Shown piece by piece: positions 28,062-37,501 of a stretch of DNA of 64,000 nucleotides. A program made the translations under genes and the position numbers. A model generated the notes under the pieces. That model saw only the letters and a program-made list of their open reading frames with translations, had not been told where the DNA came from and made no database searches. The stretch comes from Paraburkholderia ribeironis (GTDB taxonomy: Bacteria > Pseudomonadota > Gammaproteobacteria > Burkholderiales > Burkholderiaceae): contig NZ_CYGX02000003.1 of assembly GCF_900019265.1 (NCBI RefSeq), positions 31,042 through 95,041 on the forward strand. The letters are read 5' to 3'. Numbering within the stretch: the first letter of the stretch is position 1; every line of letters starts with the position of its first letter.

Positions 28062-30386
28062 ATGAACAGAATGTCCAGTCAGGAAGTGGGCTTTGCCGAT
28101 CTGCTGAAGAACGGTCTGACGCTCAAGCAGTTCCGCGATGCAATTATCGGCCGTACGGCACAGACAGGTCACTACAACGGTCTCGATCGGCTCGCGTTGC
28201 GCGAGAGCGATCCGATCCGCTACGAGAAGATGTTCTCAAAGTTGCGCGGCGGTCTTGTGCACGCCCGCGAAACCGCGAAGAAAATTGCCGCCAGCCCGAT
28301 CGTCGAACAGGAAGGCGAATTGTGTTTCACGCTGTACAACGCCGCGGGCGACTGCGTACTCACGTCGACGGGGATCATCATTCACGTCGGCACGATGGGT
28401 GCGGCGATCAAGTACATGATCGAAAACAACTGGGAAGCGAATCCGGGCATCCACCCCGGTGACATGTTCACCAATAACGACTGCTCGATCGGCAACGTTC
28501 ACCCCTGCGATATTGCGACGATCGTGCCGATTTTCGCGCATGGCAAGTTGATCGGGTGGGTCGGCGGGGTCACGCACGTCATCGATACGGGCGCGGTGAC
28601 GCCCGGTTCGATGTCGACAGGGCAGGTGCAGCGTTTCGGCGACGGCTACATGATCACATGCCGCAAGACGGGCGTGAACGACACGCCGCTGCGCGACTGG
28701 CTGCACGAAAGCCAGCGCTCGGTGCGTACGCCAAAGTACTGGATTCTCGACGAGCGCACGCGCATTGCCGGTTGCCACATGATCCGCAATCTAATTGAGG
28801 AAGTGATCGAAGAAGAAGGGCTCGACGCGTACGAGAAATTCAGTTACGAGGTCATCGAGGAAGGGCGCCGCGGTCTGCAGACCCGCATCAAGGCGATGAC
28901 CTTGCCAGGCAAGTACCGCAAGGTCGCGTTCGTCGATGTTCCCTACAATCACCCGGACGTGCAGACCTCTTCGGCCTTCGCGAAGCTCGATTCGATCATG
29001 CATTCCCCTGTGGAAATGGAGATCCGCAAGGACGGCTCGTGGCGTCTGGACTTCGACGGCGCGAGCCGCTGGGGTTGGCACTCGTACAACGCGCATCAGG
29101 TGGCGTTCACGAGCGGTATCTGGGTGATGATGACGCAGACTCTCGTGCCCACGCAACGCATCAACGACGGCGCGTACTACGGCACGGAATTTCATCTGCC
29201 CAAGGGTGCGTGGATGAATCCGGACGACCGCCGCACAGGTCACGCTTACGCATGGCACTTTCTGGTCTCGGGTTGGAGCGCGATGTGGCGCGGGCTGTCG
29301 CAGGCGTACTTCAGCCGTGGCTATCTCGAGGAGGTGAACGCGGGCAACGCCAATACATCGAACTGGCTTCAGGGCGGCGGCATCAACCAGGACGGCGACA
29401 TTCATGCCGTCAACAGCTTCGAGGCGTCGTCGTGCGGTACGGGTGCCTGTGCAATCAAGGACGGCCTGAACCATGCCGCCGCGATCTGGAATCCCGAAGG
29501 CGACATGGGCGACATCGAGATCTGGGAGATGGCCGAGCCGCTGCTGTACCTCGGTCGCAATGTGAAGTCGAATTCGGGCGGCTATGGCCAGTATCGCGGC
29601 GGCTGCGGATTCGAAACGCTGCGGATGGTCTGGAAGGCGCAGGACTGGACGATGTTCTTCATGGGCAACGGCTATATGAATAGCGACTGGGGCCTGATGG
29701 GCGGCTATCCGCCCGCCACCGGCTATCGCTTCGAGGCGCACCGCACGGGACTCAAGGAACGTATCGCGCTGGGCGAGAGCCTGCCGCTTGGTGGCGATAC
29801 GAATCCCGATTTCCCCGATTACGAGAATCATCTGAACGCGGGCTCAGTCGTCAAGCGCGACCAGCAATGCATGACCACGGAGGACTGCTACAGCAATTAC
29901 GACCTGTACCTGAACTATCTGCGCGGCGGTCCCGGTTTCGGCGATCCGCTCGACCGCGAGACCGAAGCGATCGAGCGCGATCTGAACAATGCGCTGCTGT
30001 TACCGGAGTACGCGCAAAAGGTCTACGGCGCCGTCGCGACGAAGGACGCGAACGGCGTGTGGAAAGTGGATGCGAAAGAGACGGCGCTGTTGCGCGTCGA
30101 GATCCGCAACCAGCGCCTCGCGCGCTCGCAGCCCACGCGCGAATGGATGAAGGGCGAACGTGAGCGGATCCTGGTCAAGCACGCGTCTACGCAGGTGCAG
30201 CACATGTTCGCAACGAGCTTCGGCCTGTCGAAGAAGTTCGAGCAGCAATTCCGCACGTTCTGGGAACTGCCTGATTCATGGACGCTCGTCGAAGACGAAC
30301 TGGACGTGCCGACTTACGGCTCCAAATTCCGCATGGACCTGTCGAAGATGCCTGACGTCAATACCGTCGTTCTGGTTGAAGAGTAA
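28062..30386 (+). CDS. acxB: acetone carboxylase alpha subunit (HyuB type)
   Basis: The 774-residue subunit is a hydantoinase B family protein. Characteristic stretches are ELCFTLYNAAGDCVLTSTGI, IHVGTMGAAIKYMIE, PGDMFTNNDCSIGNVHPCDI, GGVTHVIDTGAVTPGSMSTG and NYLRGGPGFGDPLDRE. The alpha subunit houses the carboxylation site with its divalent metal. Length agrees with known acetone carboxylases. It starts 19 bp after acxA with AAGGAG before the ATG, so it is clearly in the same operon. Confidence 0.92.
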   Translation: MNRMSSQEVGFADLLKNGLTLKQFRDAIIGRTAQTGHYNGLDRLALRESDPIRYEKMFSKLRGGLVHARETAKKIAASPIVEQEGELCFTLYNAAGDCVLTSTGIIIHVGTMGAAIKYMIENNWEANPGIHPGDMFTNNDCSIGNVHPCDIATIVPIFAHGKLIGWVGGVTHVIDTGAVTPGSMSTGQVQRFGDGYMITCRKTGVNDTPLRDWLHESQRSVRTPKYWILDERTRIAGCHMIRNLIEEVIEEEGLDAYEKFSYEVIEEGRRGLQTRIKAMTLPGKYRKVAFVDVPYNHPDVQTSSAFAKLDSIMHSPVEMEIRKDGSWRLDFDGASRWGWHSYNAHQVAFTSGIWVMMTQTLVPTQRINDGAYYGTEFHLPKGAWMNPDDRRTGHAYAWHFLVSGWSAMWRGLSQAYFSRGYLEEVNAGNANTSNWLQGGGINQDGDIHAVNSFEASSCGTGACAIKDGLNHAAAIWNPEGDMGDIEIWEMAEPLLYLGRNVKSNSGGYGQYRGGCGFETLRMVWKAQDWTMFFMGNGYMNSDWGLMGGYPPATGYRFEAHRTGLKERIALGESLPLGGDTNPDFPDYENHLNAGSVVKRDQQCMTTEDCYSNYDLYLNYLRGGPGFGDPLDRETEAIERDLNNALLLPEYAQKVYGAVATKDANGVWKVDAKETALLRVEIRNQRLARSQPTREWMKGERERILVKHASTQVQHMFATSFGLSKKFEQQFRTFWELPDSWTLVEDELDVPTYGSKFRMDLSKMPDVNTVVLVEE

Positions 30387-30423
30387 AGCCAACGATCCAC
30401 CGTAATCATCAGAGAGGCTGGAG

Positions 30424-30930
30424 ATGTCTACTTACACCAAGGAACAGATCAGGAATATGGTCGACGGCAAGCTCGACTGGGACACGACGTTGCGCATGCT
30501 GTCGATGCCCAAGGACAGCGAGCGCTTCCAGATGTACATCGACGCGTTACAGCGGAAGATGAACTGGAAGGACCGCATCGTGCTGCCGCTCGGACCGCAT
30601 CTGTATATCGTGCAGCAGTCGCCGACGAAGAAATGGGTGACGCAATGCGATTGCGGCCACGTCTTTTGCGGTTACCGCGAGAACTGGAAGCTGCACGCAA
30701 ACGTCTTCGTGCGCGAGTCCGAAGAAGCAATGGATGAAGTCTATCCGCGGCTGATGGCCCCCGACACGCAATGGCAGGTGTACCGCGAGTACTACTGTCC
30801 AACGTGCGGCACGATGCACGACGTCGAAGCCCCCACGCCGTGGTACCCGGTGATCCATGACTTCGAGCCGGACATCGACGCTTTCTACTCGGAGTGGGTG
30901 AAGCTGCCAATCCCCGAGCGCGTCGATTAG
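30424..30930 (+). CDS. acxC: acetone carboxylase gamma subunit
   Basis: The 168-residue subunit is typical in size for acetone carboxylase gamma. It has five cysteines (75, 77, 82, 125, 128) in QCDCGHVFC and YYCPTCG, which form a probable zinc site, and FEPDIDAFYSEWVKLPIPE at the C-terminus. It completes the alpha2-beta2-gamma2 complex. It begins 37 bp after acxB with GAGAGGCTGGAG before the ATG. This small gene is what separates true acetone/ketone carboxylase operons from generic hyuAB pairs. A strong terminator follows. Confidence 0.92.
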   Translation: MSTYTKEQIRNMVDGKLDWDTTLRMLSMPKDSERFQMYIDALQRKMNWKDRIVLPLGPHLYIVQQSPTKKWVTQCDCGHVFCGYRENWKLHANVFVRESEEAMDEVYPRLMAPDTQWQVYREYYCPTCGTMHDVEAPTPWYPVIHDFEPDIDAFYSEWVKLPIPERVD

Positions 30931-31005
30931 TCTGAGGTTAGATGTGTCGAAGCCACCCGCCATTGGTGGCTTGGTCGGCGCACCGCGAAGCAGGGCGTTT
31001 GATTC

Positions 31006-31040
31006 CCGGCCGTTCGATTCTCGAACGGCCGGATTGTTTT
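31006..31040 (+). terminator. Rho-independent terminator of acxABC
   Basis: A perfect 12-bp GC-rich stem (CCGGCCGTTCGA and complement) with a TTC loop is followed by ATTGTTTTC, 75 bp after acxC. It separates the structural operon from acxR. Confidence 0.85.
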
Positions 31041-31097
31041 CGGGCCTTCGAACGCGGACGTTGCAGAAGTGATCGGCCGTCTGCATGCGAGGACAGT

Positions 31098-31113
31098 TGG
31101 CGCAGCCATTGCT
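31098..31113 (+). promoter_or_regulatory. possible sigma-54 promoter of acxR
   Basis: TGGCGC-AGCCA-TTGCT carries GG and GC at the required spacing, with one change from the -24 consensus. It lies 167 bp upstream of the acxR start. It would imply positive autoregulation; it could be a chance match. Confidence 0.4.
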
Positions 31114-31279
31114 TTTCAGTAGTTGCCGTGATGCCCGAAGGCGGCAAGTATCGGAGTACGATATACAAACAAAGTGAGGCTGGCGACCAGCCATAGCCGG
31201 GCAAACCGAAAACTTCAATGAAAAGGCCGGTTGCACGGCCTCGCGGCTGCGCATCATCGTGAGCCGTCAGGAGACACGC

Positions 31280-33322
31280 ATGCAACAGACAGGCACGCCG
31301 ATGGACTGGTTTTCCAGTCCGCAGCATGACGCCAGCATCATGGCAGCATGGGAGCATCTGGTGGGCGGAAGCGAATGGCATTCCGCCGACGTCCGCAGTG
31401 TCGTTGACGACTCCTGGCAGCGCTGCCTCGTTGGACATGTCGATCCGGGTGTCGACAGGGCGCCGCCCGCCGTTGGTGAAGACCAGTTGGTGCAGTGGCG
31501 CGAGGCGAACGCACGGCTTGTCAGTGCCAGCCTTCCACTGATGCAGCAAACGCGCGAGTTGTTGTCGCAGACGGGCACGGTGATGCTGCTCGCCGATCCT
31601 GACGGACTGGTTCTTCAGCATGAAGGCGACATGCGCATCATCGAGCCGGCGCGCGAAGTCGGATTGGTACCGGGCTGCAACTGGACCGAGCTGAACTGCG
31701 GGACCAACGCGATCGGTACCGCGCTCGCGCTGAAACAGGCGGTGCAGATCCACGGTGCCGAACACTTTTGCGCTGGCATCAAGCGTTGGACCTGTTCCGC
31801 AACGGTTATTCGCGATCCAATGGATGGCCGTGTGCTCGGCGTCATTGACGTGTCGGGTCTCGCGGATACGTATAACCGGTACAGTCTTGCGTTGACCGTA
31901 TCGCTGGCGGGACGGATCGAAAGCCGTCTGGCGAAGGACGCGATGGAGCGGCGTCTGCGCCTGCTGGATCGCTGTGCGTCCGGTTTCGGGTCACATGCAT
32001 CGGATGCGATCCTTGTCGTGGACGATAAGGGGCGGCTCGTCAAGGCGAACTCGCAGGTGGTACCCGCGCTTCGTCGGCTTGGCTTTGACGTGCATCTCGA
32101 TGCCAGCTTCGTGCTGCCCGGACTGGACGCGAAGGCGGATCATCCGGTGTCATCGAATGCGCCTGCGTGGTTGCGGTACGCACATGTCGAAGCACTGCGC
32201 GAAGGCGCAGCTTTATTGGGCTTCATCGTCGTGATTCCGGGGACCGCCAACGTGCGCGGCGCAATTGTGCTCGCGCGTAAGGGAGAAAGACTTCATAGCG
32301 CGGCCAGTGCATTCGAGCGCATCGTCGGGGATAGCCGTTCGTTGCGCGCCGCCGTCGATAAGGCGCGCCAGCTCGCACCGTCCAAGGTGCCGGTTCTGTT
32401 GCTCGGCGATACCGGCGTCGGCAAGGAACTGTTCGCGCAAGGCATCCATCAGGCGAGCGAACGTGCTGAAGGGCCGTTCGTCGCGCTCAACTGCGGCGGG
32501 CTGTCGAGGGATCTGCTGGCGAGCGAACTCTTCGGCTACGCGGAAGGCGCATTCACCGGCGCGCGTAAGTCGGGAGCGGCCGGCAAGATCGAGGCGGCCG
32601 ATGGCGGCACGCTCTTTCTCGACGAGATCGGCGAAATGCCGCTTGATATCCAGCCTCATCTGCTGCGTGTCCTCCAGGAAAACGAAATTTACCGGCTTGG
32701 AGAAAATACGCCACGCAAGGTGAACTTCCGGCTCGTCGCGGCGACGCACCGCGACCTCAAGAGTGCGATTGCGACGGGCATGTTTCGCATGGACCTGTTC
32801 TACCGGATCGCGGTGACGACGGTGTCGATACCCAGTCTGCGCGAGCGCGGCGAGGATCTGCCGACGCTAATCGACTATTGGCTCAGGCATCTGTGCGAGT
32901 CTTATGGTTTGCCCGCGAAGTCATTCGACGAGCAAGCGTACGCGTGCCTGTTGAACTACGCATGGCCCGGCAACGTGCGCGAATTGCGTAATGCGATTGA
33001 GGGCGCACTGCTGCTCGCGGACGGTCCCACCATCACAGCGGACAAGCTGCCTGCCGAGGTGGGCGTCGCAAGTTCCTCGACGGTACACCTTGTGCAACGG
33101 GAGTTCCCCGAACAGGTCGTGGCAACCGGCGATTCGCTCAAGACGGCGGAGGCCGAATATATCCGGCGCGCCCTAGCCCGTTGCGAAGGTAACCTCACGC
33201 AAGCTGCCGCTCAGCTGGGCATCGCCAAGAGCACGCTGTACGAAAAGCTTCGCCGATACGACCTCGTCGCTGCCGTGAGCGATGTGCGCAGGCGTGGAGC
33301 GCGCGGCCCTTCGGATCTCTGA
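31280..33322 (+). CDS. acxR: AcoR-type sigma-54-dependent activator of acetone carboxylase
   Basis: The 680-residue regulator has an AcoR-like N-terminal GAF sensor (about 90-215: GTVMLLADPDGLVL, NCGTNAIGTAL, WTCSATVIRDP, GVIDVSG). A central AAA+ domain follows with Walker A GDTGVGKE (376-383), the sigma-54 contact loop GAFTGA (423-428) and Walker B GGTLFLDEI. A C-terminal Fis-type helix-turn-helix (LTQAAAQLGIAKSTLYEKLRRYDL) completes it. It should activate the -24/-12 promoter of acxA in response to acetone or a product. The ATG at 31280 has AGGAG seven bases before it; a GTG at 31259 is the alternative. Confidence 0.9.
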   Translation: MQQTGTPMDWFSSPQHDASIMAAWEHLVGGSEWHSADVRSVVDDSWQRCLVGHVDPGVDRAPPAVGEDQLVQWREANARLVSASLPLMQQTRELLSQTGTVMLLADPDGLVLQHEGDMRIIEPAREVGLVPGCNWTELNCGTNAIGTALALKQAVQIHGAEHFCAGIKRWTCSATVIRDPMDGRVLGVIDVSGLADTYNRYSLALTVSLAGRIESRLAKDAMERRLRLLDRCASGFGSHASDAILVVDDKGRLVKANSQVVPALRRLGFDVHLDASFVLPGLDAKADHPVSSNAPAWLRYAHVEALREGAALLGFIVVIPGTANVRGAIVLARKGERLHSAASAFERIVGDSRSLRAAVDKARQLAPSKVPVLLLGDTGVGKELFAQGIHQASERAEGPFVALNCGGLSRDLLASELFGYAEGAFTGARKSGAAGKIEAADGGTLFLDEIGEMPLDIQPHLLRVLQENEIYRLGENTPRKVNFRLVAATHRDLKSAIATGMFRMDLFYRIAVTTVSIPSLRERGEDLPTLIDYWLRHLCESYGLPAKSFDEQAYACLLNYAWPGNVRELRNAIEGALLLADGPTITADKLPAEVGVASSSTVHLVQREFPEQVVATGDSLKTAEAEYIRRALARCEGNLTQAAAQLGIAKSTLYEKLRRYDLVAAVSDVRRRGARGPSDL

Positions 33323-33351
33323 CGAGCGAAGCGGGGCAGTTCGGGATAGCC

Positions 33352-33378
33352 ACGGGCTGTCCAGTGTGGGCAGCCCGT
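33352..33378 (+). terminator. stem-loop between convergent acxR and a small gene
   Basis: ACGGGCTG and CAGCCCGT form an 8-bp stem with an 11-nt loop, 29 bp after acxR. No T-run. Confidence 0.4.
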
Positions 33379-33446
33379 TGGGTTCGAGGTTGAAGTCGTT
33401 GTCGTGCATCGTATTGTCGTTTGCGCACACACGATGCTGCTGTGAT

Positions 33447-33695
33447 TCAGGCGACACGCGCAAGCGCATTCAATGTGGGCCGTGCCGTCGGCGGCGGGTA
33501 CACGCGCCATGATTTGTCGCCGTGTCGAAAGAACACGATCACGCACGGCCCGGAAGGCTGCGATACGCACACGCACTTATAGCCTGACATCGCACCCATG
33601 TTTCCCGGCACCCGCAAGACTCGAATCGAGATCGGCTGTGCGGATCCAAACCATTTCTCGACCTGTCTGCGCAGTGAAAATGTATCGTCTTTCAT
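33447..33695 (-). CDS. hypothetical small protein (82 aa)
   Basis: The product MKDDTFSLRRQVEKWFG... ends ...SWRVYPPPTARPTLNALARVA. I do not recognise a family; it looks like a small soluble protein with a mixed alpha/beta pattern and two cysteines (KCVCVSQ). A strong AAGGAG six bases before the ATG and a clean stop support it as a real gene. It is convergent with acxR. No function is proposed. Confidence 0.6.
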   Translation of the reverse strand: MKDDTFSLRRQVEKWFGSAQPISIRVLRVPGNMGAMSGYKCVCVSQPSGPCVIVFFRHGDKSWRVYPPPTARPTLNALARVA

Positions 33696-34204
33696 GGCCG
33701 TCTCCTTGCCGCCTTCCTCTGGTTAAGTTGCCTTCCTGCTTCGGGTGAAGTGTTGAAGGGCAGTAACTCTGCTTGTTGAAAAGCAACTGATGTGCCGAGG
33801 CGCTATCTTGGCGTGATGGATTGACATGGCGCTAGGTCCGCTCGGGATTGAAGTCAGTATGCGTGGGCGGATGGACTACCGATCCGTATGGTTTTCGGTC
33901 GGCCGCACAAACATCAGTACGATCTGCGGACACTTGGGATTCACCTGCCTGGCAGAGTTGTCACTTTTCGTGGCACCTGACACATCTGTCGAACGCCATA
34001 AAAGGTGAAAACCTGCGTGCTGATGGCAGGTGGGTCGCAGTTCTGCCCATCGCGTTCAGGGGCGAATTTGTATTGATATGGGACCAAAGTCTCATTGCGT
34101 CTGATCGGAGCGCCTACCAAACTTCCCATGAAAGACTGAGCACTGCCGGCGATGGCCTGCGCGAGCCCGTTTTCATCAGATGGTTGAAACCCGGAGAAAG
34201 CGTC
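33696..34204. other. 509-bp intergenic region, no gene recognised
   Basis: Lies between the divergent small gene and the SYLF lipoprotein gene. The open frame that runs into the SYLF gene from 33848 has atypical codon use and is not called. Confidence 0.4.
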
Positions 34205-34792
34205 ATGATTCAATACGTTCGTAAGCTGACGATGATCACTTTGCTCACCACGATGGCGGCCTGTACGACACAACAGCAGTCGGCTGGCTCAATGGGGCAG
34301 CCTTCAGCCCCCAACTCTGCCCAACAGACTCTCGATGCGAATGCGCACGCAGCGCTGGCGGCCCTCTATGCACATACGCCGAAGGCGAAGGAAGTGGGCG
34401 ACAAGGCCAAAGGCATTCTGGTCTTTCCTGACGTCGTCAGAGCGGGTTTCATCGCAGGAGCCACGCATGGGTCTGGCGTACTGCTCGAGAACGGCAAGGT
34501 GATTGGCGACTTCGCGACGACTTCGGTCTCTTATGGGCTTCAGGCTGGCGTCCAGTCGTATGGCTATGCGATGTTCATCATGACTGACGCTGAGTTGAAT
34601 AAGGTGAAAGCGGGCTCAGATTACGAGGTGGGTTTAGCGCCGACTGTTGTGGTCGCGGATGAGGGCGCCGCGCGAAATCTGACCACAACAACGCTCCAGG
34701 CGGACGTCTATGCATTCATCTTCGATCAAAAGGGGCTGATGGCCGGCTCGGCATTGAGGGGAACAAAGATCTCCAAGATTACCGTTCGCTGA
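34205..34792 (+). CDS. SYLF (YSC84-like) lipid-binding domain lipoprotein
   Basis: The 195-residue protein has a lipoprotein signal (MIQYVRKLTMITLLTTMAAC, Cys20) and a Ser/Gln-rich linker. A SYLF domain follows: LYAHTPKAKEVGDKAKGILVFPDVVRAGFIAGATHGSGVLL, TTSVSYGLQAGVQSYGYAMFIMTD and a C-terminal YAFIFDQKGLMAGSALRGTKISKI. SYLF proteins bind phospholipid in eukaryotes; the bacterial ones are envelope lipoproteins that are often immunogenic. GGAG precedes the ATG at 34205. Confidence 0.9.
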   Translation: MIQYVRKLTMITLLTTMAACTTQQQSAGSMGQPSAPNSAQQTLDANAHAALAALYAHTPKAKEVGDKAKGILVFPDVVRAGFIAGATHGSGVLLENGKVIGDFATTSVSYGLQAGVQSYGYAMFIMTDAELNKVKAGSDYEVGLAPTVVVADEGAARNLTTTTLQADVYAFIFDQKGLMAGSALRGTKISKITVR

Positions 34793-35065
34793 CGCCACCG
34801 CTCCTTGCGCAGCTGAGCGTTACTGATCGCCGCGCTGGCGATGCTCCCGGCGAAGGCATAGCCGAAGTCTCACCGTGCGTCATGCGCTAAACGACGGGCT
34901 CGAACAGCATCGTGTGTCCGTTTGGTGCTTCATGACACCCTGCGTCCTAAAGCAGCCAGATAAATTTCTTTACTCATCAATGAGATTGATGGCCTAACGT
35001 GGCGCAGTCGGAGGCAGCAAGACATGGTCGCGAAGCGCTCGCAAGCCCTCACGGGAGGTCAAGCC

Positions 35066-35512
35066 ATGCAAAGAATCGTTCGACTCTCGATCGGCGTTTC
35101 GATCCTTTCACTGACATGGGCAGTAGCGGCTCAGCAACCGATCATTTATCCCGCCAGAGGGCAGAGTCCAGCGCAGCAGCAAACCGATACCGCGGAATGC
35201 CATTCGTGGGCGCAGCAGACCACCGGCGTCAACCCGGTCACGCTTGCCGAGCAGATGGCGAACAGCCCGCCTCCGGAGCAACCGCGCGGCGGGCTGTTCC
35301 GCGGAGCAGCGGGCGGCGCGTTGTTCGGCACGCTGATCGGCGGCGCGGCCGGCGGCCACTGGGGCGAGGGCGCGGGCATGCGGATGCGGCGCGGGCAAGC
35401 GCAAATGGCCATGCAGCAAGAAGGCATGCAGCAGCAAGCTTCGGGCGACCTTGCGCGGTACAACCGAGCCGTCGCGGCGTGCATGACCGGTCGCGGCTAC
35501 ACCGTCGAATAG
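35066..35512 (+). CDS. secreted glycine-zipper protein
   Basis: The 148-residue protein has a signal peptide (MQRIVRLSIGVSILSLTWAVAA), a conserved AECHSWAQQTTGVNP segment with a Cys, and then the glycine zipper GGLFRGAAGGALFGTLIGGAAGGHWGEGAGMGA-like stretch. A Met/Gln-rich segment and a C-terminal YNRAVAACMTGRGYTVE end it. Such proteins sit in or at the outer membrane; the two Cys may pair. GGAGG sits eight bases before the ATG at 35066. Its pathway is unknown. Confidence 0.8.
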   Translation: MQRIVRLSIGVSILSLTWAVAAQQPIIYPARGQSPAQQQTDTAECHSWAQQTTGVNPVTLAEQMANSPPPEQPRGGLFRGAAGGALFGTLIGGAAGGHWGEGAGMRMRRGQAQMAMQQEGMQQQASGDLARYNRAVAACMTGRGYTVE

Positions 35513-35601
35513 GCATCCGGGACCGCGTTACCCGCGCCCCGGTCGCTGGGTGCGCTCGTGCGGGTTTGCGCGCTGGTTCACGACTGGCAGGAGGAACAGC
35601 C

Positions 35602-36003
35602 ATGCTTAAGCCATTGCGGGCGACCGCGCTCGCGATCCTGGTTTGCTCGACACCGTCATGGGTGCTCGGCGCGGACTTCGACGGGAGCAAACCCCTGATT
35701 TGCGCGACGATCGACTCGCACTTTTGCGATATCGGAGAGGTCTGCTTCCGCACGCTTCCGTCGATCCTGGGGGCGCCGGATTTCGTCCACATCAACTTCG
35801 CGAAGAAAGCGATCGTCGGATCATCGCAACGGTCCACGCAGATTCGGTACATGGAATCGGGCGACGGCCAGCTGTTACTTCAAGGCACGGAACTCGGCTA
35901 TGGCTGGAGCATTGCGCTCGACACGAAGACTGGCGGCATGTCCGCGACCCTGGTGAACCGTGACGACGTATTCGTGCTGTTTGGCGCCTGCACGCCCTCA
36001 TAA
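35602..36003 (+). CDS. hypothetical secreted protein (133 aa)
   Basis: The protein begins with a clear signal peptide (MLKPLRATALAILVCSTPSWVLG, cleavage before ADFDG). The mature part has four cysteines (CATIDSHFCDIGEVCFRT and a late FGACTPS) and is otherwise beta-rich. GGAGGA precedes the ATG at 35602, and it follows the glycine-zipper gene by 89 bp on the same strand, so they may be cotranscribed. I do not recognise a family. Periplasmic or outer-membrane location is inferred from the signal only. Confidence 0.72.
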   Translation: MLKPLRATALAILVCSTPSWVLGADFDGSKPLICATIDSHFCDIGEVCFRTLPSILGAPDFVHINFAKKAIVGSSQRSTQIRYMESGDGQLLLQGTELGYGWSIALDTKTGGMSATLVNRDDVFVLFGACTPS

Positions 36004-36418
36004 GCTGTTCGTTGAGCCGGATTCGGCGCGCCGGGTGAGGGCCGAACGGCGTGCCAAGCGTTCCGCACACGTAGCCTCGTTGCAGCACGAGACCGAAGTT
36101 TGCTGTCAAAGGCACGATTGGTATTTGGGCCGAATCCCGCACACGGGAGGACCGCCGATTTTCTCAAGAACCGTGTCCACCGTTTTCCACTTACTTGGCC
36201 CGGTTTTCACTTTCCGTGTCACCCAACACCATCCCGCTTGAATCGCACATTACCCGCACAATTCAATACGCATATCCCGATACCCAAATCCGAATACATC
36301 AATACCGAAATAGGGATTGGACGAATCAAACCAATCGAAATTATTATATTTTCATAATATCAAAGCAGACAAATACAGACAGAGACGGCAGTTCCGGGAC
36401 ATAACCCAAGGAGGCACG
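36004..36418. promoter_or_regulatory. AT-rich upstream region of the ABC/arabinofuranosidase operon
   Basis: This 415-bp stretch is much more AT-rich than its surroundings from about 36180 on, with runs such as TTATTATATTTTCATAATAT. An inverted repeat GATTGG (36315-36320) / CCAATC (36331-36336) with 10-bp spacer is a possible operator for the FadR-type regulator at the end of the operon. Confidence 0.45.
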
Positions 36419-37501
36419 GTGACGGGCATTCAGCTCAACGGCGTGACAAAGCGGTATGGCGAGACGGAAGTGATCACCGGTCTCGACCTGAACATCCACG
36501 AAGGCGAATTCCTCGTCTTTCTAGGTCCATCCGGTTGCGGTAAGTCGACGCTGCTACGCATGATCGCCGGGCTGGAGGGCGTCAGTGAAGGGCAGATCAG
36601 CATCGGCGGCCGCGAGGTCACGCACCTGCCGCCAGCCAGGCGTGATGTCGCGATGGTGTTCCAGCACTACGCGCTCTATCCGCACATGACGGTCTACGAC
36701 AACATGGCGTTCGGATTGCGCAACTCGCGCGTCGTCGCGAGCGAGATCGACCGGCGCATTACCGAAGCCGCCCGCATGCTCGAACTCGATGCGCTGCTCA
36801 AGCGCCGTCCCGCGCAACTGTCGGGCGGTCAGCGTCAGCGGGTCGCGATTGGCCGCGCGGTGGTCAAGGAACCGGAAGCGTTTCTGTTCGACGAGCCGTT
36901 GTCGAACCTCGATGCGGCGTTGCGCACGCGCACCCGGGTCGAACTGGCGCGGATTCATCGGCGCCTCAGCTCGACGATGGTGTTCGTCACGCACGACCAG
37001 ATCGAAGCGATGACGCTCGCCACGCGCATCGTCGTGATGAATCGCGGCCGCATCGAACAGATCGGCGCGCCGCTCGATATCTACCGGCGTCCGGCCACGC
37101 GCTTCGTGGCCGGCTTCATCGGCGCACCGGCAATGAACTTCATCGATGTCGAACCGGCCGGCGAAAATGGCGGCCGTTTGTGCGTGCGCCTGCCGGTCGA
37201 CAACGTCGTGATTCCGACCACGATCGCGGCCGGCAGATTGCCGTCGGGCCAACTCACGCTCGGCATCCGCGCCGAGCATGTGGTGATCGACGCCGCCGGC
37301 GCGCTCAACGGGCGCGCCGAATTCATCGAGCGACTCGGCGATCGTTCGCTCGCGCACGTGAGTCTGGCCAGCAATCAGTTGATCGTCATCGAGATTCCGC
37401 GCGAGTATGAATTGCAGCCCGGCGACCCGCTTCGTATGAGTCTCGACGCCGCCCATCTGCACCTGTTCGACGCCAGCGGGAGCGCGCATCATGGCGGCTG
37501 A
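36419..37501 (+). CDS. sugar ABC transporter ATP-binding protein (UgpC/MsmK type)
   Basis: The 360-residue ATPase energises the importer encoded by the next three genes. It has Walker A GPSGCGKST (36-44), the Q-loop FQHYALYPHMTVYDN, the signature LSGGQRQR, Walker B FLFDEPLSNLDA and the switch His in THDQIEAM. A C-terminal TOBE/regulatory domain typical of the carbohydrate (CUT1) family follows. The start is GTG at 36419, chosen because AAGGAGG lies right before it. Its 3' end overlaps the next gene by 11 bp. Confidence 0.93.
   Translation: MTGIQLNGVTKRYGETEVITGLDLNIHEGEFLVFLGPSGCGKSTLLRMIAGLEGVSEGQISIGGREVTHLPPARRDVAMVFQHYALYPHMTVYDNMAFGLRNSRVVASEIDRRITEAARMLELDALLKRRPAQLSGGQRQRVAIGRAVVKEPEAFLFDEPLSNLDAALRTRTRVELARIHRRLSSTMVFVTHDQIEAMTLATRIVVMNRGRIEQIGAPLDIYRRPATRFVAGFIGAPAMNFIDVEPAGENGGRLCVRLPVDNVVIPTTIAAGRLPSGQLTLGIRAEHVVIDAAGALNGRAEFIERLGDRSLAHVSLASNQLIVIEIPREYELQPGDPLRMSLDAAHLHLFDASGSAHHGG

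Noticed and set aside
25898..30386. N-methylhydantoinase (hyuA/hyuB) interpretation of the two large subunits
   Set aside because: The third gene matches the acetone carboxylase gamma subunit and the linked activator is AcoR-type, so acetone carboxylase fits better.
31259..31279. GTG start for acxR seven codons upstream
   Set aside because: The ATG at 31280 has an AGGAG at ideal spacing; the GTG has none.
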